A DNA stretch of 64,000 bases from Sabulicella glaciei (lineage in GTDB: Bacteria; Pseudomonadota; Alphaproteobacteria; Acetobacterales; Acetobacteraceae): contig NZ_JAPFQI010000013.1 in the NCBI RefSeq assembly GCF_026183895.1, positions 1-64,000 on the forward strand. The letters run 5' to 3'. The notes under the pieces are model-generated. The model searched no databases and was not told the origin of the DNA. It was given only the letters and a program-made list of their open reading frames with translations. The position numbers were made by a program, and so were the translations under genes. The number at the start of each line of letters is the position of its first letter. Positions within the stretch are counted from its first letter, which is position 1. Of this stretch, positions 8,333 to 18,614 are shown in pieces.

Positions 8333-10885
8333 GTGATCCGCCTCCTCCAGAAACTCCTTGCCCCCCGGCGTGCGGCGCCAGCCGAGGCCCCATCGCCGGA
8401 GGAGACGCCCCAGACTCCTCCGCGCGACCTGGGCGACGCGGCGCGCGACCGGCGCGACTGGGCGGAGGCGGCGCGGCATTACCACGCGCATCTGGAGCGG
8501 GAGCCGAAGGATGCCGGCATCCTGGTCCAGCTCGGCCACATGCTGAAGGAAGACGGCGACCTGCTGGGCGCGGAATCCGTCTATCGCCGCGCCATGGCGA
8601 TGCGCCCCGAGGACCACGACATCCCGCTGCAGCTCGGCCACGCGCTGAAGCTGCAGGGCCGGCTCGACGAGGCGCGCGAGGCCTATGGGCTGTCGGACGC
8701 GCTGGCTCCGGTGAACCATGCGGCGGTGGAACTGGAACGGATGGGCGAGCGCCCCGCCCGCCCCGTGCGGCGCGCCGGCCCGCGTCCCCTGCCTGGCCCA
8801 GACCTCGCGGCGCTGGAGGCGGAGTTCGCCGGCTCGCCGACCCGCCGCCGCTGGCACAGGCTGTGCGAGGCCGGGCGCATCGCCGAGGCGGAGGGCGAGC
8901 CCGGCCCGCCGCACCTGCTCGACGTGACGGACCTCCTGAACATGCTGCGCGCCACGGGCCGCGCGACGGGCATCCAGCGCGTGCAGATCGGCATCTGCGC
9001 CCACCTCCTGGCGGAGGAGCCGGAACGCTGGCGCTTCGTGGCGCTGGAGGCCCCGCTCGGCCCGATCTGGACCCTGGCGCCGGACGACCTCCGCGCCCTG
9101 CTGCGCTACGCGACCGCCGAGCCGCACGATCCCGGCCGCGCCCGCGCCCTGGTGGAAGCGGCGCTGGATGGCGGGCGCGCGACGCATCTCGCCTCCGCGC
9201 GCTCCTTCCTGACGCTGGGCGCCTTCTGGTTCCTCGCCGGGGCGACCGCGCTGCTGGACGGGCTGCGCACGCGCGGGCTGCGGCTCGGCATGATGGCCTA
9301 TGACCTGATCCCGCTTTCCCATCCCGAGCACACGGATGCAGGGACGGTGGCCGGGTTCCGCCAGGCGCTGGACGAAGGCGCGCCGCGCTGGGATTTCGCG
9401 CTGGCGATTTCGGAGCATACGGCGGCGGGGATGCGCCGGGCCCTGGCCGAGCGCGGCGTGCCCGACGTGCCGGTCCGCGCCGTCCCGCTCGCGCATCGCT
9501 TCAGCGACGCGGCGGCGGAAGGCTGGCCCGCCGCCCTGGCCGATCTGCGCGAGAAGCCCTTCGTGCTCTGCGTGGGCACGATCGAAAGCCGCAAGAACCA
9601 CCTGGCCCTGTTCCAGGCCTGGAAGCTCCTTCTGGAGGAAGGGATGGAACCGCCGCCCCTGGTTTGCGTCGGCCGTCCCGGCTGGCGCGTGGGCGACCTT
9701 CTGGCGCAGCTGGAGGCGACGGGGTTCCTCGGCGGGCGCATCCGGCTGCTGCACGGCATTTCCGATCCGGAACTGGCTTCGCTGTACCGCTCGGCCGCCT
9801 TTTCCGTTTTTCCTTCCTTCACCGAGGGCTGGGGCCTGCCGGTGGGCGAGTCGCTGGCACTGGGCACGCCCTGCCTCGCCAGCCACGAGGGCGCGACACC
9901 CGAGGCCGCTTCCGGCTTCGCCCCGCCGCTCGACCCCTACTCGCCGCGCGCCATCGCGGCTGCCGTGCGGTGCTGGACCGAAGACCCGGAGGAGCTGGCG
10001 CGGGAGCGGACGCGCATCGCCGAAGGCTTCCGCCCGCGCGACTGGGACGATGTGGGGCGCGACTTCCGCCGCGCCTTCGAGGAATGCTTGAACGAGGCTC
10101 CGCCCGGCACCCCGGCCGCTGCGCCCGCGCTGGCGGAAGGGGCTGATCTCGGCTTTCCCGCCCTGGCCGCCCTGCTCGGCCCCGGCTTCGAGCCGCCCTC
10201 CGGCGACGTGGCCTGGGTGGCGGGGCGCGCGGCGGCGCTGCGGATCTCGGCCCCGCCAGGACGCCTGGTGCTGAGCCTCGCGGCGCGGCCCTGGGCAGGG
10301 GACAACCGCGTGGCGCTGGACGACGCTCCTTCCCTGCCGCTTTCCGACGGGATGGCGCTGTCGCTCGACTGGCCGGGCGGCGAAGGCACCGTGCGGCTGC
10401 GCCTGTCCGGCCCGCTGGATGCCGCGCCCGACTCCGAAGATGCGCGTCCGGTCCGGATGGGGCTGCGCCGCCTCGCCCTGCTGCCGGAAGGGGCGCCGCG
10501 CCTCGCGCGCGGCCGGGCGGTGGCCCCGGGCGACGCGACGCTCTGGGCGGCCCTAGCGCCGGGGCGCGACACGCTGACCTTCCGTCCCGAGGCGCCGGTG
10601 GGCGAGCGCATCCACCTCCTGCTCGGCGTGGCGGGGGAGGAGGCGCCGCGCCGCCATTTCCTCCTGCCCGGGGAGGACGGGGTGGTGCGCCTGCCGCTCG
10701 ATGGCGCGCGGCCCGTCTTCCTGGCCTGGGCGGCGGAATCCGACCTCGCCGGGCGCCTCGCGCTGCTGGAGGCGCATCCCGCCGCCCTGCCCCTCGCCGA
10801 GCGCATTGCCGCGCTGGAAGGGGCGGAGGACGCGCCCCTGCCGCCGGGCGAGGCCGGGCGCTGGGCACGCCGCCTCGCGGGCTGA
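8333..10885 (+). CDS. TPR-containing GT4 family glycosyltransferase with C-terminal extension
   Basis: 850 residues from a GTG start. Three TPR-like helical repeats lie at about residues 30-125 (DWAEAARHYHAHLEREPKD, GDLLGAESVYRRAMAMRPED). A GT-B domain follows at about 195-590, with DVTDLLNMLRATGRATGIQRVQ at its entry, KPFVLCVGTIESRKNH, and the donor-binding FTEGWGLPVGESLALG (E-x7-E). The remaining 260 residues are beta-rich with no family I recognise. It likely adds a sugar during exopolysaccharide or lipopolysaccharide synthesis at the cytoplasmic membrane face. It is followed after 3 bp by a second giant glycosyltransferase and both are probably one operon. Confidence 0.85.
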   Translation: MIRLLQKLLAPRRAAPAEAPSPEETPQTPPRDLGDAARDRRDWAEAARHYHAHLEREPKDAGILVQLGHMLKEDGDLLGAESVYRRAMAMRPEDHDIPLQLGHALKLQGRLDEAREAYGLSDALAPVNHAAVELERMGERPARPVRRAGPRPLPGPDLAALEAEFAGSPTRRRWHRLCEAGRIAEAEGEPGPPHLLDVTDLLNMLRATGRATGIQRVQIGICAHLLAEEPERWRFVALEAPLGPIWTLAPDDLRALLRYATAEPHDPGRARALVEAALDGGRATHLASARSFLTLGAFWFLAGATALLDGLRTRGLRLGMMAYDLIPLSHPEHTDAGTVAGFRQALDEGAPRWDFALAISEHTAAGMRRALAERGVPDVPVRAVPLAHRFSDAAAEGWPAALADLREKPFVLCVGTIESRKNHLALFQAWKLLLEEGMEPPPLVCVGRPGWRVGDLLAQLEATGFLGGRIRLLHGISDPELASLYRSAAFSVFPSFTEGWGLPVGESLALGTPCLASHEGATPEAASGFAPPLDPYSPRAIAAAVRCWTEDPEELARERTRIAEGFRPRDWDDVGRDFRRAFEECLNEAPPGTPAAAPALAEGADLGFPALAALLGPGFEPPSGDVAWVAGRAAALRISAPPGRLVLSLAARPWAGDNRVALDDAPSLPLSDGMALSLDWPGGEGTVRLRLSGPLDAAPDSEDARPVRMGLRRLALLPEGAPRLARGRAVAPGDATLWAALAPGRDTLTFRPEAPVGERIHLLLGVAGEEAPRRHFLLPGEDGVVRLPLDGARPVFLAWAAESDLAGRLALLEAHPAALPLAERIAALEGAEDAPLPPGEAGRWARRLAG

Positions 10886-10888
10886 GCG

Positions 10889-13600
10889 ATGCGGTTGCTT
10901 CTTGATCTGCAAGGGGCGCAGGGCGCCTCGCGCCATGCCGGGCTGGGGCGCTACTCGCTGGAGCTGGCGCGGGCGATGGTTCGCGCCCCGCGCGGGCATG
11001 AGGTGCGCCTGCTGCTGAACACCGCCCTCGCCGAAAGCGCCGCCGCCCTGGCCGAGGAATTCGCCCCCACCCTGGGGCCGGGCAACATCCTGCGCTGGCG
11101 CGCGCCACGCGGCGCGGCGGCGGGACGTGACCCGCACCACCCGCTGCGTCGCGCCGCCGAGGCGCTGCGGGCCGAGGCCGTCCTCGGCGCGCGATGCGAG
11201 GTGCTGCATATCTCCTCCATCTTCGAGGGCTGGGACCGCGACGCGGTTTCGACTTGGCCAGCGGAATGGGAGCGTCCCGCAACCGCCGCCACGCTCTTTG
11301 ACCTGATCCCGCTTTCCTTGCGCCCCCTCTACCTGGATGGCGCGTGGCGCGAGGCCGGTCTGCGCCCCTGGTACGCGCGCTGCGTGCAGGAAGCGTCGCG
11401 CTGCGACCGGCTGCTCTGCATCAGCGAGGCGACGCGCGAGGAGGCGCGGCGCTTCCTGCCGCAGGCGCCCGAGGCGCTGCCGGTGATCGGCGGCGGCGTT
11501 TCCCCCGGCTTCCGCCCGCCGGAGCGCCACGACCCTGGCCTGCCCGCGCGCTTCGGGCTGCGCCCCGGCTTCCTGCTGTTCATGGGCGCGGGGGACCTGC
11601 GCAAGAATGAACGCCTGCTGATCGGGGCCTATGCCGCCCTGCCCGAGGCGCTGCGGGCGCGCCACATGCTGGCGATCGGCCACACCAACCATGCGCATCT
11701 GCGCGCCCTCTTTGCCGAGGCGAGGCTGGGCGCGGGCGAGGCCGTCGCCCTGCCCTTCGTGCCGGACGAGGACCTGCCCGGCCTCTACGCCGCCTGCGCG
11801 CTTCTGGTCTTTCCCTCTCTCGCCGAGGGGTTCGGCCTGCCGGTGCTGGAGGCGATGGCCTGCGGCGCGCCCGTCATCGCCAGCCGCGCCGGCGCGCTGC
11901 CGGAGGTGATCACCCGCGCCGACGCGCTGTTCGACCCGCATGACGCAGCCGCGCTCACGGAAAGGCTACGCTTCTGGCTGGAGGACGATGCGACGCGCGC
12001 CGACCTCGCTTCTTATGGGCGCCGGCGCGCGGCCGAGTTTTCCTGGCACGGCGTGGCCGAACGCGCCTGGGACGCGCTGGAGGGGGTGGCGGCGCGCCCC
12101 GCGCCGAAGCGCCGCCGCTCCCTCGCACTGGTCTCGCCCTTCCCGCCCGCCGCCTCCGGCGTCGCGGACCACGCCGCCGAACTGGCCGAGGCGCTCTCCG
12201 CCCACTACGCCGTGACGCTGGTGGGCGCAGAGCCGCCGGACGACGCGCTGGAAGGCCGCTTCCCATTCGTGCCCGAAGCACGCCTGGCCGAGGAGACGCG
12301 GCGCTTCGACCGGGTGCTGGTGCAGATGGGCAACAACCCGCTCCACGCCGGGGCGCTGCTGCACGTGCTGCCGCGCGTGCCGGCGGTGGTGACGCTGCAC
12401 GATCCCGCGCTACCGGACCTCCAGGCCTGGATCGGCGGCACGGCGCGGCGCGTGGAGGCGGAAGGCTACCCCGCCCTGTTCGAGGAAGGCACCGGCGCGC
12501 TACCGGTGCTAGAACAGGCGCTGCGCGTCGTCGTCCATTCCGATCACGCCGCCCGGCTGCTGCGCGCCGCGCACGGCCGCGCGGCCACCTCCACCTTGCG
12601 GCGCATCCCACATCTGCGCGCGCGCTTCGACCCACCGGGGCGCGAGGCGGCGCGGGCGGCGCTGGGCCTCCCCGGATCGGACACGCTGGTGGTGAGCTTC
12701 GGCCTGGTGACGCGGCGCAAGCTTCCCGGGCTGCTGACCGAGGCGGTGTCGGGCATCCCTGGCGCGCGCCTCGTCTTCGCAGGCGAGGCGCTGCCCGGCG
12801 AGGCGCCTCCCGGCGCGGAGGTGACGGGCCGCCTGAGCCGCGAAGCATACCTGCTTTGGCTCGGCGCTGCCGACGTGGCGGTGCAGCTGCGCGGCGACAG
12901 CCGGGGGGAAACCTCCGGCGCGGCGATGGATGCGCTGATGGCCGGGCTGCCGCTTGTGGTGAACAGCGTCGGCTCCTTTGCCGAGTTGCCGCCCGAGGTG
13001 GCACTGATCCTGCCCGACCCGCCGGAGGCGGAGGTGCTGCGCGAGGCGATCCTACGCGCGCAAAGGGAGCCCGAACGGGGCCAGCGCGGGCGCGAATGGG
13101 CGCTGGAGGAACTCGCCCCCGCGCGCATCGCCGCGCTCTACGAGGCGGTGATCGAGGAGGCCTATGCCCGGCCCGGTCCGGAGGCGGCGCTGCGCCACAT
13201 CCCGCTGCCGCGTCGCGTCGCCGGGGCGGCGGGCGAGGCGCTGGCCCTCGCCGCGCTGCGCACCGCCCCCGCCCCGCCGCGCCAGCCGCGGCTCTGGCTC
13301 GACATCGCCTTGCAGCCACGCGGCGAGTTGCTGGAGGCTTTGCGGCGCGGCGCGCCCGGCCGCCTGCCCGAGCCGTGCCGGCTGGAAGGTGGGCGCATCG
13401 TGTCCGCCCATCGCTGGGCCTTCGAAGCGCTGGGAATCGACGCGCCGCCGCCGGAGGAGGCCGAGGCCGTCCTCGGCCCCGGCGATGCGCTGATGAGCGC
13501 CGACCCCGCCCTGCGCCGCCTCGCCCTGGCGGAGGGCGTGGCGACGCCGGACTGGCCGGGAAGCGCCGCCCAACTCAGGGCGATGGCGCCCCCACCGTGA
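10889..13600 (+). CDS. Tandem two-domain GT4 glycosyltransferase
   Basis: 903 residues with two GT-B units. The first (about 1-405) begins LLLDLQGAQGASRHAGLGRYSLELA and carries LLFMGAGDLRKNERLL and EGFGLPVLEAMACGAPVIAS, the complete E-x7-E donor motif. The second (about 410-760) begins SLALVSPFPPAASGVADH and has GETSGAAMDALMAGLPLVVN, a divergent donor motif. A 140-residue tail is of unknown role. Bifunctional GT4-GT4 proteins usually add two successive sugars of a polysaccharide repeat. Its last 26 bp overlap the 3' end of the convergent alpha-2-macroglobulin gene. Confidence 0.87.
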   Translation: MRLLLDLQGAQGASRHAGLGRYSLELARAMVRAPRGHEVRLLLNTALAESAAALAEEFAPTLGPGNILRWRAPRGAAAGRDPHHPLRRAAEALRAEAVLGARCEVLHISSIFEGWDRDAVSTWPAEWERPATAATLFDLIPLSLRPLYLDGAWREAGLRPWYARCVQEASRCDRLLCISEATREEARRFLPQAPEALPVIGGGVSPGFRPPERHDPGLPARFGLRPGFLLFMGAGDLRKNERLLIGAYAALPEALRARHMLAIGHTNHAHLRALFAEARLGAGEAVALPFVPDEDLPGLYAACALLVFPSLAEGFGLPVLEAMACGAPVIASRAGALPEVITRADALFDPHDAAALTERLRFWLEDDATRADLASYGRRRAAEFSWHGVAERAWDALEGVAARPAPKRRRSLALVSPFPPAASGVADHAAELAEALSAHYAVTLVGAEPPDDALEGRFPFVPEARLAEETRRFDRVLVQMGNNPLHAGALLHVLPRVPAVVTLHDPALPDLQAWIGGTARRVEAEGYPALFEEGTGALPVLEQALRVVVHSDHAARLLRAAHGRAATSTLRRIPHLRARFDPPGREAARAALGLPGSDTLVVSFGLVTRRKLPGLLTEAVSGIPGARLVFAGEALPGEAPPGAEVTGRLSREAYLLWLGAADVAVQLRGDSRGETSGAAMDALMAGLPLVVNSVGSFAELPPEVALILPDPPEAEVLREAILRAQREPERGQRGREWALEELAPARIAALYEAVIEEAYARPGPEAALRHIPLPRRVAGAAGEALALAALRTAPAPPRQPRLWLDIALQPRGELLEALRRGAPGRLPEPCRLEGGRIVSAHRWAFEALGIDAPPPEEAEAVLGPGDALMSADPALRRLALAEGVATPDWPGSAAQLRAMAPPP

Positions 13601-16600
13601 TCCGCCCCACCGCCCCGCGCGCGAAGATCGCCGGGCGGTACATGTCGAACACCTCCGCCCCCGGCAGCTCGAAGCGCCCCGCCGTCGTCGCGCGCATCCG
13701 CACGGCCATGCGGAACTCGCGGCGATCGGGGGTGAAGGTGAAGGCGGCGGCGGCGCGGTCGTCCAGCGCGGGGACCGCGTCGGGTTCGGGCAGGTCGCCC
13801 AGGCTGGGAACGGGGCCCGGGCCCAGCCGCGCCACGATCTCCCACCCCGCCGGCAGCCCCTGCTGCAGCAGCGCGAGGTGGCGCTGCCCCGTCTCCGCCC
13901 GCGCCTCCAGCACCAGGAGAAAATCCTGGCCGCGCCGCAGCGTGTCCAGGTTCAGGGTCGTCGTGCCGTCGAGCGCGAGGAAGCGCCGCCGCACCGTGAA
14001 GCCGGCCCGTCCCGCCGGCAGCGGGTCGGCCGGGATGCCGCCCGTGGAGACCAGCACCGGCAGGGGCGCCTCGCCTGCGTTGCGAAGCTCGGCGGGGCCG
14101 GCCAGTTCCACGCGCCGCCCGGCCGGGGCGCCGTCCAGCGTCGCGCGGATCGGGCGCGCGTCGCGGCCCAGCGCGGCGGCCGCCAGCACCGCCCAGGCCG
14201 CTTCCTGGGTGGAGGCGAGCTCGGGCGTCAGTTCCGGACCCGGCAGCCGGTCCCGCGCGGCCGGCAGGTCCATCCCCGCCTCGCGCACCAGCACCAGCAC
14301 AGCCAGGGCATCGCGCGCGGCGGAGCCGTAATCGTAGAGCCAGTCGCGCCGCGCGGGGGCGGCCAGGGCGGCGGCGAAGGCGCGTTCTGCCCGCTCGCGG
14401 TCCCCGGCGCGGGCGAAGGCGGCGCCCAGCTGCGCGCGGGCGATCGGCGTGGGCAGCCGGTCCAGCGCCTCCATCAGCCGCCGCGCCGCACCAAGGCGCG
14501 GCCGCCCGGCGAGGGACAGGGCGTGGAGCCGCGCCGCCTGCGCCGCGAACTCCTCCGGCGAGTCGGCGCTGGTTTCCTCCAGCAGGGTGGAGAGCGCATC
14601 CAGCGCCCCGTTCAGCGCCGCCTCGGGCACCGCCGCCCCGGCGGCGCGGGCGCGCAGCAGCGCTTCCGTCGCATAGGCGCCGGTCCAGTATTCCGGCTCG
14701 CCCTGGGCCGACCAGAGGCCGAAACTCCCGTCATAGCGCTGGCGCGACAGCACTGCCTCAACCGCGCCCTGCAAGGCAGGCTGCGGCGCCCCTTCCTGCG
14801 TCGCCGCCGCAAGGGCGAGGGCGCGCGAGGCCGATTGCTCCAGGCAGGCGAGAGGATAGGTGCTGAGGAAGCGCAGCATCCCCGCTGCGTCGAAGCGCAC
14901 CGGCGTGCCGAGGAGCGCCCCGGCGCGCCAGGAGCCGGGAACGAAGCGCGCCACGGCTGGGGCGATGCGTCGCGTCTCGCCGGGCGCGACCTCCAGCGCG
15001 GCGACTTCCGTCACCGCGGCACGGGAGGAGCGCAGGGTGATCCGCGCCTCGCGCTCCGCCTGGAATCCGCCCGGCCCGCTGACGGCGAGGCGCAACACAC
15101 CTTCCCCCGCCCCGGTGGCGCGCAGCGTGACGCCCGGCAGGGCACGCGCGCCCACGGCGAGGCGCGCCGAAAGCCGCGTGTCTCCGGCAAGGGCGAGCGG
15201 CCCTTCCGTTGTCACCTCCGCCACCACCTCGCCCTCCGGGCCTTCCAGGTTGTGCAGCAGCACCGGCACGGTCGCTTCGTCGCCCGGGGCCAGGAAGCGC
15301 GGCAGCACCGCCTCGGCCAGGATCGGGTCGCGCACGGTCATGGCGCGGCTGTCGGCGCCCAGCTTCGGGCCGGCCCAGGCCACGGCCATCAGCCGCAACT
15401 CCCCGGCGAAATCGGGCAGGTCGAGCGGGATGCGAACGACGCCGTCTGGTCCCGCCTCCACCACGCCGGAAAACAGCGCCACGGTGCGCTGCGGCACCTG
15501 GAGCGCACCGGGCGGGCCGAACTCGTCGCCGCCCTGGCGCAGCGCCGCCGCCTCGCCCTCCGGGGGCGCGATCAGCCGGCCGTAATCGTCGCGGATGTCG
15601 GTGCCCAGGGCCCGGCGCGCGGTGAAATGCGCCAGCGGGTCGGGCGAGCGGAAGCGCGTCAGCCGCAGGATGCCCTCATCCACGGCCGCGAGGGTAAGGC
15701 GCACCGGCCCCTCCGCGCCGGAAACGCGCACCGGAACCTCGATGCGCGTGCGCGGCCGGGCGCGCTCCGGCGCTTCCACCGCCACCTCCAGCCGCCGCGC
15801 TGCCGGGTCCAGCTGCAGCCATGCCAGGCCCAGGGCACGGGCGGGCGCGCCATTCGCGGCCGTGCCGGGGCGGAACACCGTCACCGCCACATGCGCCCCG
15901 GCGCCCCAGGCGGCGTCCACGGGGATCTCCACCTCCGCGCCGCCCGCCGTCACCTCCACCTCGCGCACGGAGACGAGGCGGTCGGTCAGCACGGCGACGG
16001 AGGCGATGCCGGCGAAGGGCGCCTCCAGGCGCAGCCGCGCCGTCGCGCCGGGCGCGTAGGCGGGGCGGTCGGCGGAAACATCCACCTTGTCCGGGACCTC
16101 GGCGCTTTCGCTCGCCACCCAGCCGGCGCGGAAGCGGAAGGAGGCGATGGCGAGGCCGCCACGGTCCCGCGCCTCCAGCCGGTAGCGGCCGAAGGGGAGG
16201 CGCCGGCTGAAGCGCGCCGGCTCCGCGGTCGAGACGCGCAGCGTGGCGGAATCCACGGCCTCGTCGGTCCAGACCGTCTCGTAGCGGGGCGTGCCGCCGC
16301 GCAGCACGATGCGCCAATCCGGGCGTTCCCGCACCAGCCGGACGGCCAGCTCGCCCGCGACCGGCGTGCCGGCGGCATCGGTGAGGAGGAGGGAGAAGCC
16401 CGCCTCTGCATCCGCGTCCACCGCGCGCGGCCCCGCAATGCCGACGAGGCGCGCGGGCGCCGCCACCGGGATTTCCAGCGGCGCGGCCTGGCTGGCGCGG
16501 CCGCCCGGTTCCTCGAGCAGCACGGACAGGGTGGCGGAAAGCGGGCGGGTGGTGTCGGGCGCGCGGGGCAACGCGATCCCCACCGTCGCGCGGCCCTCCG

Positions 16601-18614
16601 CATCCGTCTCGCCGAGCTCCGGGGTCACGAGGTCGGGGGCGAATTCCTCCTCTTCCAGCCCGAAGGCGAAGCCCGGATGCCGGGCGAGGTCGCGCCGGGT
16701 CTGGAGGCGCAGCTCGGCCGAGCCCGGCAGGCCGGAGCCGGGCGCGCCATACAGGAAGCGCGCGGAAAGCGGCACGGCGAGCACCTGGCCGGGCACGAGC
16801 GGGCCGGGCGCCGGCCCCACTTCCACCGCCAGCCGCTCGGGCACGAAGGCATCCACGCGGAACGACACTTCGCCGACCGGTGGTAGGGCGGGGTCCGTCA
16901 GCGCCTCCAGCCGCCACTGGCCGGCGGGAGCGGCGTTGGGGATGGGGATGTCCCAGGCGGCGCCGTCCTGGACCACCTGCTCCGCCGCCACCTGCCCGTT
17001 GGGTCGGCGCAGCCGGAGGCGCAGCGGCAGGGCGGCGGGGGCGCCGGAGGCCTCGCGCAGCAGCGCCACGGCATGGACCGTTTCGCCGGGCCGGTAGATG
17101 CCGCGATCGGTGTAAAGGAAGGCGTCCAGCGGGCCGGGATGCGGCCGCCCCTCCGCGCCGCGGTCGGACAGGTCGAAGGCGGCGGCCGACAGGTCCAGCG
17201 GGACGAGTTCCTCCGCCGTTTCGGCATGAAGGGCCACGGGTGCCGTCCCGCCCTCGCCACGCAGCAACGGCGCGGCAAAGCGCGCGACGCCTTCCGCATC
17301 GGTGCGCGCCTCGGCCAGCACCTCGTTGGAACGCGCGAGCAGGGCGATGCGCACCCCCGGCTCGGCCCGCGCGCTGGACAGGCGCCGCGCCTGAACGGCC
17401 AGCCCCCCGGCGCCGCGCCACGCCGTCAGGCCGAGATCGGTGACGATCACCGCCTGCGCCGCCGTCACCGGCCGCGTGCCATCCGCCGAACGGGCCAGCA
17501 GGATGTAGAGGCCGGGCGCGTCCATGCCCTGGGGGAGCGGCAGGGCCAGGCGCTGCAGCTGGTTGGCCGGGCCGCGCGGGATCTCCACCGCGCCGGACCA
17601 GATCTCGCGGCCCCAATTCTCGGCCACGTTCTCGGCGGTCCAGGATTGCAGCTCCTGGCCCAGCTGCCAGTCGCGGCCCAGCGGCACCAGGGAGCGCTCG
17701 GTGACGCGCAGCACCTGCAGCCGCGCGGCGGAGACATTCATCACGCCCAGCGGCACCCGCGCCGCCTGCCCGCGCGGGAGCAGGAAGGCGCGGCTGTCAA
17801 AGGCGAGGCGCGGCAGGCGGTCCGGCATGCGGATCGTCACCGGCGTGTCGCGCAGGAGGCGCAGATCGTCCTCCCCCGGCAGGCCGGCGCGCAGGACGAG
17901 GCGGGTGGCCTGACCATGCGGCAGCCCGACGGCGCAGATCTGGTCTCCCTCGCGCGTCACGGCGAGGCCGGGCAGTGGCGGCTCGGCCCGCACCCAGTCG
18001 GCAGGGTTCCAGTCGGCACGGCGCGCGGGCGGGACGGTGAAGCCCAGGCAGGCTCGCGCCGGCTCGGCCTCCGGCTCCGTGTTCAGCCGGGTGACGAGGA
18101 GGCCAGCGGCGCGGCGCGCCTCGCGCAGCGCCTCGGCGTATTGGGGCATGCCGGGGGCGCGCTGCACGACGGCCTCCAGTGTTGCGATTCGCTGGATGTG
18201 GCGGTCCAGCCGCCCCAGCGCCTCGGCGATGACGAGCAGGGAGGGAATCTCCGCCTCCCCGGTCGGCACGGCGTGGAAGTTCTGCCAGGCAGCCAAAAGG
18301 GCACGCTCCGCCTCGGGCGGGCTGCGGCGAAGCTGGGCCCGTGCCAGGGCGAGCCATTGCGCGGGGGTCGCCTCGCCCAGCGCCACGCGCTCCTCCAGGA
18401 CCGTGGCCAGGGCGGCGGGGTCGTTGCGGCGCTCGGCGGCGGCGATGCGCGACTCGGCCGCAGCGCGGGCCTGGGGCGTCCCCCCGGCGGGAAAGCGCCG
18501 TTCCAGCCCGCTGCGATAGGCCGCGCTGTCGCGGAACAGGCCCGGCAGGTCGAAGGCTCCGGCCGCGAGCGGCCAGAACAGGAGCAGCGCCAGCCACCAC
18601 CGGAACAACCGCAT
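13575..18614 (-). CDS. Bacterial alpha-2-macroglobulin (YfaS-like), thioester type
   Basis: 1679 residues. Signal peptide MRLFRWWLALLLFWPLAAG is followed by helical repeats (to about 150), a long array of MG beta domains, a bait-like region, and the thioester motif C1257-L-E-Q (nt 14835-14846) inside an alpha/alpha toroid. The C-terminal receptor-binding-like domain ends near FDMYRPAIFARG. These proteins trap attacking proteases in the periplasm through thioester cross-linking. The start is chosen at 18614 because GGGAGG lies 9 nt upstream; a TTG 21 nt further out lacks such a site. The usual partner, penicillin-binding protein 1C, is not adjacent. No lipobox cysteine is seen, so it should be soluble. 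Confidence 0.92.
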   Translation of the reverse strand: MRLFRWWLALLLFWPLAAGAFDLPGLFRDSAAYRSGLERRFPAGGTPQARAAAESRIAAAERRNDPAALATVLEERVALGEATPAQWLALARAQLRRSPPEAERALLAAWQNFHAVPTGEAEIPSLLVIAEALGRLDRHIQRIATLEAVVQRAPGMPQYAEALREARRAAGLLVTRLNTEPEAEPARACLGFTVPPARRADWNPADWVRAEPPLPGLAVTREGDQICAVGLPHGQATRLVLRAGLPGEDDLRLLRDTPVTIRMPDRLPRLAFDSRAFLLPRGQAARVPLGVMNVSAARLQVLRVTERSLVPLGRDWQLGQELQSWTAENVAENWGREIWSGAVEIPRGPANQLQRLALPLPQGMDAPGLYILLARSADGTRPVTAAQAVIVTDLGLTAWRGAGGLAVQARRLSSARAEPGVRIALLARSNEVLAEARTDAEGVARFAAPLLRGEGGTAPVALHAETAEELVPLDLSAAAFDLSDRGAEGRPHPGPLDAFLYTDRGIYRPGETVHAVALLREASGAPAALPLRLRLRRPNGQVAAEQVVQDGAAWDIPIPNAAPAGQWRLEALTDPALPPVGEVSFRVDAFVPERLAVEVGPAPGPLVPGQVLAVPLSARFLYGAPGSGLPGSAELRLQTRRDLARHPGFAFGLEEEEFAPDLVTPELGETDAEGRATVGIALPRAPDTTRPLSATLSVLLEEPGGRASQAAPLEIPVAAPARLVGIAGPRAVDADAEAGFSLLLTDAAGTPVAGELAVRLVRERPDWRIVLRGGTPRYETVWTDEAVDSATLRVSTAEPARFSRRLPFGRYRLEARDRGGLAIASFRFRAGWVASESAEVPDKVDVSADRPAYAPGATARLRLEAPFAGIASVAVLTDRLVSVREVEVTAGGAEVEIPVDAAWGAGAHVAVTVFRPGTAANGAPARALGLAWLQLDPAARRLEVAVEAPERARPRTRIEVPVRVSGAEGPVRLTLAAVDEGILRLTRFRSPDPLAHFTARRALGTDIRDDYGRLIAPPEGEAAALRQGGDEFGPPGALQVPQRTVALFSGVVEAGPDGVVRIPLDLPDFAGELRLMAVAWAGPKLGADSRAMTVRDPILAEAVLPRFLAPGDEATVPVLLHNLEGPEGEVVAEVTTEGPLALAGDTRLSARLAVGARALPGVTLRATGAGEGVLRLAVSGPGGFQAEREARITLRSSRAAVTEVAALEVAPGETRRIAPAVARFVPGSWRAGALLGTPVRFDAAGMLRFLSTYPLACLEQSASRALALAAATQEGAPQPALQGAVEAVLSRQRYDGSFGLWSAQGEPEYWTGAYATEALLRARAAGAAVPEAALNGALDALSTLLEETSADSPEEFAAQAARLHALSLAGRPRLGAARRLMEALDRLPTPIARAQLGAAFARAGDRERAERAFAAALAAPARRDWLYDYGSAARDALAVLVLVREAGMDLPAARDRLPGPELTPELASTQEAAWAVLAAAALGRDARPIRATLDGAPAGRRVELAGPAELRNAGEAPLPVLVSTGGIPADPLPAGRAGFTVRRRFLALDGTTTLNLDTLRRGQDFLLVLEARAETGQRHLALLQQGLPAGWEIVARLGPGPVPSLGDLPEPDAVPALDDRAAAAFTFTPDRREFRMAVRMRATTAGRFELPGAEVFDMYRPAIFARGAVGRITVGAPSP

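Noticed and set aside
13878-16886. A 1002-codon plus-strand open frame antisense to the alpha-2-macroglobulin
   Set aside because: Composition is His/Arg/Gln/Gly-rich without any domain; the opposite strand carries a complete macroglobulin with signal peptide and thioester.
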